A stretch of 38,288 nt of DNA from a bacterium (GTDB lineage: Bacteria; Bacillota; Clostridia; Christensenellales; Aristaeellaceae): positions 1 through 38,288 of the forward strand of contig JAQXJZ010000117.1 in NCBI GenBank assembly GCA_029009515.1, read 5' to 3'. A program made the position numbers and the translations under genes. Below, one piece after another: positions 32,673 to 38,288 of this stretch. The notes under the pieces were generated by a model. That model was given only the letters and a program-made list of their open reading frames with translations, ran no database searches and was not told the origin of the DNA. The first letter of the stretch is position 1. The number at the start of each line of letters is the position of its first letter.

Positions 32673-35600
32673 ATGGCACAGCCAGTAACCATCCGGGTCG
32701 AAACCATGTCGATTCCGACCTATCCGATTATGGAAAGCGAAAAGATGCCCATGTTCAACGAGAATCGTATGCATCAGGGCACGAAGGGAAATCCTTATCC
32801 GGTCAAACCGGTGCTTTCCGTTGTGCGTGAAAACTGCCAGCCGCGTGACTACGAAGTGGTGCGTATGGAAAACGACTACATCCGTCTGATCCTGATTCCG
32901 GAGTTGGGCGGACGCGTGTTTGAAGCGTACGACAAGGTCAATCAGTATGACTTTCTCTATCGTCAGCACTGCATCAAGCCAGCCCTGATCGGCGCCTACG
33001 GCCTGTGGATCAGCGGCGGTTTGGAGTTCAACTGGCCGTTCCACCATCGTCCCTCCACCTATATGCCGGTCAACTTCTCCACCGAAATTGAGCCGGACGG
33101 CACCGCCATCACCTGGCTTTCGGAATGTGATCCCACCGACCGCACCCGTTCCACCATCGGAATCGTGCTGCATCCCGACTCCGCGTTCTTTGAAACGCGC
33201 ATTCAGGTGACCAACCGCACCGAGCTCCGTCACAGCTTCCTGATGTGGCAGAACGCCGCCGTTGCAGTCAACGACGACTATCAGTTCATCTTCCCGCCGG
33301 ATGTGAACTATGCCAACAACCACTATTCCATGACCAAGCCTTCGGTGAATTATCCCATCGCGCATGGCTCCTACTCAAGCGCCTTCTACGATGAGCCCAC
33401 CGATATCAGCTGGTATAAGAACTGCTTCCACGCCACCTCTCATTTTGCCGCGCCCAGCAAGTTCGACTTCTTCGGTGGCTATGATCACGGCAAGAAGGCT
33501 GGCGTGATTCATGTGGCCAATCACCACGTCTCTCCCGGCAAGAAAATGTTCACCTGGGGCTGCGGCGCGCTGGCCAGTCACTGGGAGAAGGCCCTGACCG
33601 ACACCGATGGTCGCTACTGCGAACTGATGGCCGGTTCCTACAGCAACAACCAGCCCGACTTTACCTGGCTCAATCCCTATGAGACCAAGGAGTTCTCCCA
33701 GTTCTGGTACCCCATCGGCGAAATCGGCAAGGTCAGCTTTGCCACGCTGGAAGCTGCGGTGCGCGTGGACATGAACGGCGGCAAGCTGATTGTGCAGACC
33801 ACCAAGGCTCGCAAGAACTTGCGCGTGGTTCTCAAGACCAAGGACGGCGTATTGTTTGACGGCTGCTGCGACACTGAGCCCTGCAAGCCCACTTCTCTCA
33901 GCTTTGAGCCTGCCCAGGGCATGTACAGCATCGCTCTGTACGCCCAGTGCGGCCGCGAGCTGCTCAGCTACTCCCAGGAGAAGCTGGACGAGATGCACTA
34001 TCCTGAACCCGTATCCCTCGACCCGCATCCTGCCAAGCTCAAGACCGTGCAGGAGCTGTATCTGCAGGGCGTGCACAAGGATCAGTACCGCAACCCGCAG
34101 ATTGAGCCGGACGTATATTACGAAGAAGCCCTGCGCCGCGATCCCGATCACATTCCGTCCCTGATCGCCCTGGGCGAATACAAGTACCGCCGCGGCTGGT
34201 ATGCAGAAGCAAAGAAGCTGCTGGAGAAGGCTGTCCGCAACGAGCACATTTATAATCTGCGCTATCAGGACGGTGAAGCGGAGTATCTGCTGGGTCTTGT
34301 GCTGGATGCCATGGGCGAAACCGACAAGGCCTATGACACCATCTACGCAGCGGCGTGGAGCGGCTACACTGTGCCCAAGGCCATGAGCAAGCTGGCAGCC
34401 ATTGACGGCCGCCGAAAGGATTACCGCAACATGCTGGCTCATGCCACCACGGCGCTGGAAGCTGCTGCGCGCCATCCTCTGGCCTCCGCCTATGCAGCGC
34501 TGGCACAGTGGAAGCTGGGCAATGCAGACGAAGCCATGTGTCTGATCGACAAGGCTCTGCGTTACGATCCGCTCAATGATCTGGCAGCCTACATCAAGCT
34601 GCTTCTCGAAGGCAAATGCGTCTGTGAACTGGAGCCCACCCGCCGCAGCGACTTTGGTCAGACCGCGCTGGACATTGCCTACGATCTGGCTGACGGCGGC
34701 TTTGTCCAGGAAGCCATCGACCTGCTCCTCTCCATGAAGGAGCCCACCACACCCATGGTCGGCTACACCGCTGCCTATCTCAGCGAGCAGCTTGGCGGCG
34801 ACGGCAAGGCCCTGCGTGAAGCGGCTGCCAAGTGTCCCATCAAGACGTCTTATCCCTACCGTCTGGCCGAAATCCGCGTTCTCAAGGATGCCATCAAGGA
34901 CGAGAAGGACGCCGCCGCCCGCAATCTGCTGGCCTGTGTGCTCTACGACAAGGGTCACTTTGCCTGTGCGATGAAGCTGTGGGAGGAAGCACATGCGCTG
35001 GAGCCCGCAAATGCTGTGTACGCCCGCAATCTCGCCGTGTGTCTCTTCTCTCACATGAAGCGGAAGGAAGAGGCGCTGAAGCTGCTCGTGGAAGCCATGG
35101 AGCTCGATCCTCAGAACGATCAGATCAAGCTCGAATACCTGTACGCCGCAACCAAACTGGGCATCCCCGGCGAAGTGCGTCTGCAGGTGATCAAGGATCA
35201 TCCGCTCGCTGGAAAGCCCTCGGACGACTATGTGCTTGAACATGCCAAGGCCTACTGCGTCGCCGGTCGTTACGAGGAAGCACATCAGGTTATGCTGTCT
35301 CACAACTTCGTACCCGCAGAAGGCGGCGAGATGGCCATCACCGACCTGTACTTCACCATAATGATACACATGGGCCGCGAAAAGCTCAGAGACGGTCAGC
35401 CCGAGGCAGCCCTCGCCATCTTCGAATCTGCCCCGAATCTGCCCGAAAACCTGCATGCCGGCCTCTGGTACGAGGCTTCGCAGATCCCGCTGTTCTACTA
35501 TCAGGCCATTGCGCTTGAAAAGATGGGACGCACCGAGGAAAGCAAGGCCGCTTACGCCAAGTGCCTGCATCACGTGCTGCTGTCCAAGCCCGACATGCCC

Positions 35601-35903
35601 TTCTATTATGCCAGCGCTCTGCGCAAGCTCGGCCGTGCCGTGGACGCCCGCGTATTGCTCAGCCGTATCACCGCCATGCAGGAGGAGCGCAGTGAACTGC
35701 CTTCCATCGGCTGGGAGGACATGATCGCCGCGTTCAATCCCTTCGTCAACGATCCTCAGGAGCAGCGCGAAGGCATGATCGCCTACCAGATGGCCGCCAT
35801 CCGCAAGTACGAAGGCGACTTCGAAGGCGCGCATGCACTGTACGAAAAGAGCCTCAAGCTGTGGCCTGAAAACATGAATACCTGGATGGAACTGGACTTC
35901 TGA
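32673..35903 (+). CDS. DUF5107-TPR protein
   Basis: A 1076-aa cytosolic protein. Residues of about 40-340 match the DUF5107 domain (LILIPELGGRVFEAYDK, GGLEFNWPFHHRPS, FFGGYDHGKKAGVIHVANHH), a beta-sandwich of the galactose-mutarotase-like type often found in polysaccharide-use loci. Residues of about 440-1070 are a long series of tetratricopeptide repeats (for example YYEEALRRDPDHIPSLIALG, KLWEEAHALEPANAVYARNLA). ATG 32673 follows AAAGGGAG. There is no signal peptide, so it acts inside on imported sugar. Its position after the transporter suggests a glycan-processing role with the glycosidase; the enzymatic activity is not established from sequence. Confidence 0.8.
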   Translation: MAQPVTIRVETMSIPTYPIMESEKMPMFNENRMHQGTKGNPYPVKPVLSVVRENCQPRDYEVVRMENDYIRLILIPELGGRVFEAYDKVNQYDFLYRQHCIKPALIGAYGLWISGGLEFNWPFHHRPSTYMPVNFSTEIEPDGTAITWLSECDPTDRTRSTIGIVLHPDSAFFETRIQVTNRTELRHSFLMWQNAAVAVNDDYQFIFPPDVNYANNHYSMTKPSVNYPIAHGSYSSAFYDEPTDISWYKNCFHATSHFAAPSKFDFFGGYDHGKKAGVIHVANHHVSPGKKMFTWGCGALASHWEKALTDTDGRYCELMAGSYSNNQPDFTWLNPYETKEFSQFWYPIGEIGKVSFATLEAAVRVDMNGGKLIVQTTKARKNLRVVLKTKDGVLFDGCCDTEPCKPTSLSFEPAQGMYSIALYAQCGRELLSYSQEKLDEMHYPEPVSLDPHPAKLKTVQELYLQGVHKDQYRNPQIEPDVYYEEALRRDPDHIPSLIALGEYKYRRGWYAEAKKLLEKAVRNEHIYNLRYQDGEAEYLLGLVLDAMGETDKAYDTIYAAAWSGYTVPKAMSKLAAIDGRRKDYRNMLAHATTALEAAARHPLASAYAALAQWKLGNADEAMCLIDKALRYDPLNDLAAYIKLLLEGKCVCELEPTRRSDFGQTALDIAYDLADGGFVQEAIDLLLSMKEPTTPMVGYTAAYLSEQLGGDGKALREAAAKCPIKTSYPYRLAEIRVLKDAIKDEKDAAARNLLACVLYDKGHFACAMKLWEEAHALEPANAVYARNLAVCLFSHMKRKEEALKLLVEAMELDPQNDQIKLEYLYAATKLGIPGEVRLQVIKDHPLAGKPSDDYVLEHAKAYCVAGRYEEAHQVMLSHNFVPAEGGEMAITDLYFTIMIHMGREKLRDGQPEAALAIFESAPNLPENLHAGLWYEASQIPLFYYQAIALEKMGRTEESKAAYAKCLHHVLLSKPDMPFYYASALRKLGRAVDARVLLSRITAMQEERSELPSIGWEDMIAAFNPFVNDPQEQREGMIAYQMAAIRKYEGDFEGAHALYEKSLKLWPENMNTWMELDF

Positions 35904-35931
35904 TTCCGGTGATCTTCCATCCTGATAACGG

Positions 35932-35967
35932 CAAAACGCCCTCTGTTGCGAAACAGAGGGCGTTTTG
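35932..35967 (+). terminator. Strong terminator after the DUF5107-TPR gene
   Basis: A perfect 16-bp stem, CAAAACGCCCTCTGTT with AACAGAGGGCGTTTTG around GCGA, with T- and A-runs on its flanks, so it can act in both directions. Confidence 0.85.
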
Positions 35968-36012
35968 TATGTCCGAAACCTTCTCGCTAAGCGTGGGGGC
36001 AATGCAGCTCAG

Positions 36013-36153
36013 TTATGAATGCGGAAGAAGAACACCTGTTACTATAGACTTGCCCGTTTTCCTATAGGCTTTGATATGCCGGATGCTGCTGACTGACCCA
36101 TCATCCAGGTTACGCACAATACGTTTGCCGTCAGCAGTAGTCCTCCCAAACAT
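36013..36153 (-). CDS. Possible small basic protein, 46 aa
   Basis: An ATG at 36153 is preceded by AAAAGGAAAG about 7 bases upstream and opens 46 codons. The product is basic and hydrophilic (starts MFGRTTADGKRIVRNLDDG, ends VTGVLLPHS), with no membrane segment and no known motif. It lies downstream of the EAL gene's terminator, so it would need its own promoter; none is obvious. It could be chance or a remnant. Confidence 0.35.
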   Translation of the reverse strand: MFGRTTADGKRIVRNLDDGSVSSIRHIKAYRKTGKSIVTGVLLPHS

Positions 36154-36216
36154 GATGCTTTCCTTTTATGACTTTTTGAAAAAGGATTTATGTGTCCTCT
36201 TAGCTGTTTCCCTATC

Positions 36217-36255
36217 AAAAATGCCGCTGTTATCTTGCACATACCAGCGGCATTT
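36217..36255 (-). terminator. Terminator of the EAL-like gene
   Basis: On the minus strand AAATGCCGCTG pairs with CAGCGGCATTT, running into TTTTTGATAG, about 100 bp after the EAL-like stop. The stretch 36256-36352 shows no gene. Confidence 0.75.
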
Positions 36256-36352
36256 GCGTTGCTCTGAGTTAATTCAATTGTATGTTAAAGAAAAAGTAAA
36301 GACTCGCTTGACAAACCAATTCGAACCCTCGGAGCGGCTGTTTTTTGTGCGG

Positions 36353-37132
36353 TCAATGCTTCCTGCGTACGGCGTATTTTTCCACATACGCTTCCATTTC
36401 CGTAAGCGGCATGGGCGTGCCAATCAGGAATCCCTGTCCCTTCTCGCACCCCAGTTCCTCGAAGAACTCAAACTGGTCATGGGTTTCGATGCCCTTGGCG
36501 CACACCGCCAGATCCAGCGTGTGAGCCAGATGCTGGATGGCCACCACCAGGCGGCAGGTCTGCTCGTGATCCGGCACCTTGGCGGCGTAGGAGCGGTTGA
36601 GCTCGATGCCGTCGAAGTGCACCTCGCTGAGCAGGTCCACATTGGAATACCCCTTGCCGAAGTTGCCCAGATACAAAAGCACCCCGTGCTCGTCATGCAG
36701 GATGTTCAGGTTTTCAATGCCGCGCTGGGTCAGGTCCTGCGCCTCGCTCAGCTCAAACTGCAGCTTCTGCGGCGCAAGGCCGTACTTTTCCAGCAGGCCG
36801 AGCACATCGCTCACAAAGCTTTCCTGCACGGCATACAGCGGCAGCAGGTTGAGCGACAGCGTCAGGTTGGCGTCCACCCGGTTGCTGACTGCGGCGATGG
36901 AGGCCAGCGCCTTGTCCAGGAACCAGCGCGAGAAGGCCAGCGACAGCTGCTCATCTTTGGCGATGATCTCCAGCACGGCCAGCGATGGCATCACCTCGCC
37001 TGAGGGCAGATGAATCTTTTCGGGGAATACTTCGTAGGTGTTGCAGGTGTTCTTGCCAAACGTCCACTTGGGCTGTCCGTAGAGTTCCACCGCGTCGGAT
37101 GAAATGAGGTTCATGATCGTGTCGTAGTTCAT
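36353..37132 (-). CDS. Degenerate EAL-domain protein, probably inactive
   Basis: A 259-aa stand-alone protein of the EAL (c-di-GMP phosphodiesterase) fold. The fold is recognisable from LYGQPKW, LSLNLLPL (Asn95), FELSEA (Glu127), NFGKGYSNVDLL and LGCEKGQGFLIGTPMP (Gln233). Several catalytic residues are gone: EAL reads EVF (34-36), the metal-binding DD of DDFGTGYS reads Gly156-Asn157, the KxDR motif reads ELNR (Glu177, Asn179), and the Glu of AEGVE is Lys213. It should not hydrolyse c-di-GMP and more likely binds a nucleotide or protein partner. ATG 37132 has a GGGAG site about 10 bases upstream. It has no sensor or GGDEF domain. Confidence 0.85.
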   Translation of the reverse strand: MNYDTIMNLISSDAVELYGQPKWTFGKNTCNTYEVFPEKIHLPSGEVMPSLAVLEIIAKDEQLSLAFSRWFLDKALASIAAVSNRVDANLTLSLNLLPLYAVQESFVSDVLGLLEKYGLAPQKLQFELSEAQDLTQRGIENLNILHDEHGVLLYLGNFGKGYSNVDLLSEVHFDGIELNRSYAAKVPDHEQTCRLVVAIQHLAHTLDLAVCAKGIETHDQFEFFEELGCEKGQGFLIGTPMPLTEMEAYVEKYAVRRKH

Positions 37133-37186
37133 GCAGGCAGCTCCCTTCCTGAAAAGATATGCGGTTGTAACGGTTCCATATGTCGT

Positions 37187-37215
37187 TTGATAAACAACTA
37201 ACTTTATACAATCAA
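37187..37215 (-). promoter_or_regulatory. Candidate promoter of the EAL-like gene
   Basis: On the minus strand TTGATT (37210-37215) and TATCAA (37187-37192) are 17 bp apart, about 55 bp upstream of the ATG. The -10 box is imperfect. Confidence 0.45.
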
Positions 37216-37308
37216 TATTCGCTGCCCTTTTTCTGCCTCCTGCACCAGAATGTACTTGTGATAAACTTAACTATTCAGCGGGCAAGATGCTTCTTTTTCA
37301 AAAAAAGA

Positions 37309-37336
37309 TCGACAAAATGCCAATTATGGATATAAT
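37309..37336 (+). promoter_or_regulatory. Promoter of gltX
   Basis: TCGACA (37309-37314) and TATAAT (37331-37336) are 16 bp apart. The short leader holds a small GGGTA/TACCC stem at 37345-37360, and AAGGAGG at 37375-37381 precedes the start. Confidence 0.65.
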
Positions 37337-37387
37337 ATATGTTTGGGTATTTTTGTACCCATCCAACGCATTTGAAGGAGGCGCCCC

Positions 37388-38288
37388 ATGACCGTTCGCA
37401 CCCGGTTTGCACCCAGCCCCACGGGCTACCTGCACCTGGGCGGATTGCGCACCGCCCTGTATACCTACCTGTACGCCAAGAAGAATGGCGGCAAGTTCAT
37501 TCTGCGCATTGAAGACACCGATCAGGAACGCGAGGTTCCGGGCGCGGTGGAAAAAATTTATAACAGCATGAACCTGGCTGGCCTGCATTACGATGAAGGC
37601 CCCGATGTCGGCGGCGACTATGGCCCCTACATCCAGAGCCAGCGCCGTGATACCTACCTGCCCTACGCCATGCAGCTGGTGGAGAGCGGCGCCGCTTATC
37701 CCTGCTTCTGCTCCAAGGAAGAGCTGGATGAGCGCCGCGCTGCCGCTACCGCCGACGGCGGACAGTGGAAGTACGACAAGCACTGCCTGTCCATCCCCAA
37801 GGAGGAAGCCCTCAGGCGTATGCAGAGCGGCGAGCCCTTCGTCATCCGTCAGAACATTCCCACCACCGGCACCGCCAGCTTTGAGGATGCCCTCTACGGC
37901 CACGTGGAAGCCCCCTGCGACACGCTGGACGACAACGTGCTCATCAAGCAGGACGGCCTGCCCACCTACAACTTCGCCAACGTCATCGACGACCATCTCA
38001 TGGGCATCACCCATGTCATGCGCGGCACCGAGTACCTCTCCTCCACGCCCAAGTACAACCTGCTGTACGAAGCGCTGGGCTGGACGCCGCCCACCTACAT
38101 CCATATGAGCCCCGTGATGAAGGACGCAAGCCGCAAGCTTTCCAAGCGCCATGGCGACCCTGGCTTTGAGGATCTGCTGGCGCAGGGCTATGTGAAGGAC
38201 GCCATCATCAATTTCATCGCGCTTCTGGGCTGGTGCCCGGACGTGAAGAAGTACGGCGAGAAGGAATTCTTCACCATGGACGAGCTGG
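37388..38288 (+). CDS. gltX: Glutamyl-tRNA synthetase (5' part, cut by window end)
   Basis: The first 300 codons of a class I aminoacyl-tRNA synthetase that charges tRNA-Glu (and in many Firmicutes also tRNA-Gln, later amidated). The start [14 protein letters not shown] contains the HIGH-type motif; [10 protein letters not shown], the [20 protein letters not shown] segment and the KMSKS-type motif KLSKRHGD follow in the right order. ATG 37388 has AAGGAGG 6 bases upstream. The frame is open at the last base of the window, so the anticodon-binding part is missing only because of the cut. Confidence 0.95.
   Translation, partial: MTVRTRFAPSPTGYLHLGGLRTALYTYLYAKKNGGKFILRIEDTDQEREVPGAVEKIYNSMNLAGLHYDEGPDVGGDYGPYIQSQRRDTYLPYAMQLVESGAAYPCFCSKEELDERRAAATADGGQWKYDKHCLSIPKEEALRRMQSGEPFVIRQNIPTTGTASFEDALYGHVEAPCDTLDDNVLIKQDGLPTYNFANVIDDHLMGITHVMRGTEYLSSTPKYNLLYEALGWTPPTYIHMSPVMKDASRKLSKRHGDPGFEDLLAQGYVKDAIINFIALLGWCPDVKKYGEKEFFTMDEL

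Noticed and set aside
36319-36338. tRNA T-arm-like GGTTCGAAT on the minus strand
   Set aside because: The flanking bases do not form a 5-bp T stem and no acceptor, D or anticodon arms can be drawn around it.

Overview
This is a GC-rich bacterial window. It fits a Clostridia-type member of the Bacillota, probably an uncultured gut lineage. The evidence is the strong AAGGAGG-type ribosome binding sites, the DUF4364 and YesM/YesN-type families, the LplB/YtcP-type sugar transporter without its own ATPase, and CotH, VanW and VanY-type secreted proteins. I cannot name the species. High GC at third codon positions gives very long antisense open frames, which I treat as shadows.

Region 1 (1-683) is non-coding and packed with inverted repeats. 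Region 2 (684-14867) is the most striking part: six tandem paralogous genes for secreted CotH-family kinase-like proteins (718-768 aa), followed by an overlapping gene for a secreted M14 metallocarboxypeptidase. All six share a signal peptide, an N-terminal beta-like segment, a CotH core (Gly-rich RGRGN loop, YYDG motif, NxDS/G catalytic motif, WDFD metal motif) and a C-terminal helical repeat module. The sixth copy has lost the expected catalytic Asp. A VanW/SH3 cell-wall protein with its own promoter follows (14956-16107), then an array of small hairpins separated by GTGAAG.

Region 3 (16353-19478, minus strand) holds an HPr-like protein without the active-site His, DUF4364, tilS and hpt. 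An orphan LPXTG sorting signal lies out of frame just after hpt. Region 4 (19765-23090, plus strand) is an apparent operon of an N-acetylhexosamine 1-kinase-like enzyme, a sugar-1-phosphate nucleotidyltransferase and a VanY-like D,D-carboxypeptidase with two peptidoglycan-binding domains. A gene remnant follows.

Region 5 (23465-35903) is a divergent carbohydrate-use locus. The minus strand carries a YesM-type sensor kinase, a YesN-type AraC response regulator and a cytosolic GH50/agarase-like glycosidase, all with overlapping ends. The plus strand carries two ABC permeases, a solute-binding protein and a 1076-aa DUF5107-TPR protein. The simplest reading is that the two-component system senses a glycan outside the cell, the transporter imports fragments, and the two cytosolic proteins process them.

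Region 6 (36013-38288) holds a possible 46-aa protein, a degenerate EAL-domain protein that has lost key catalytic residues, and the start of gltX, which runs off the window.
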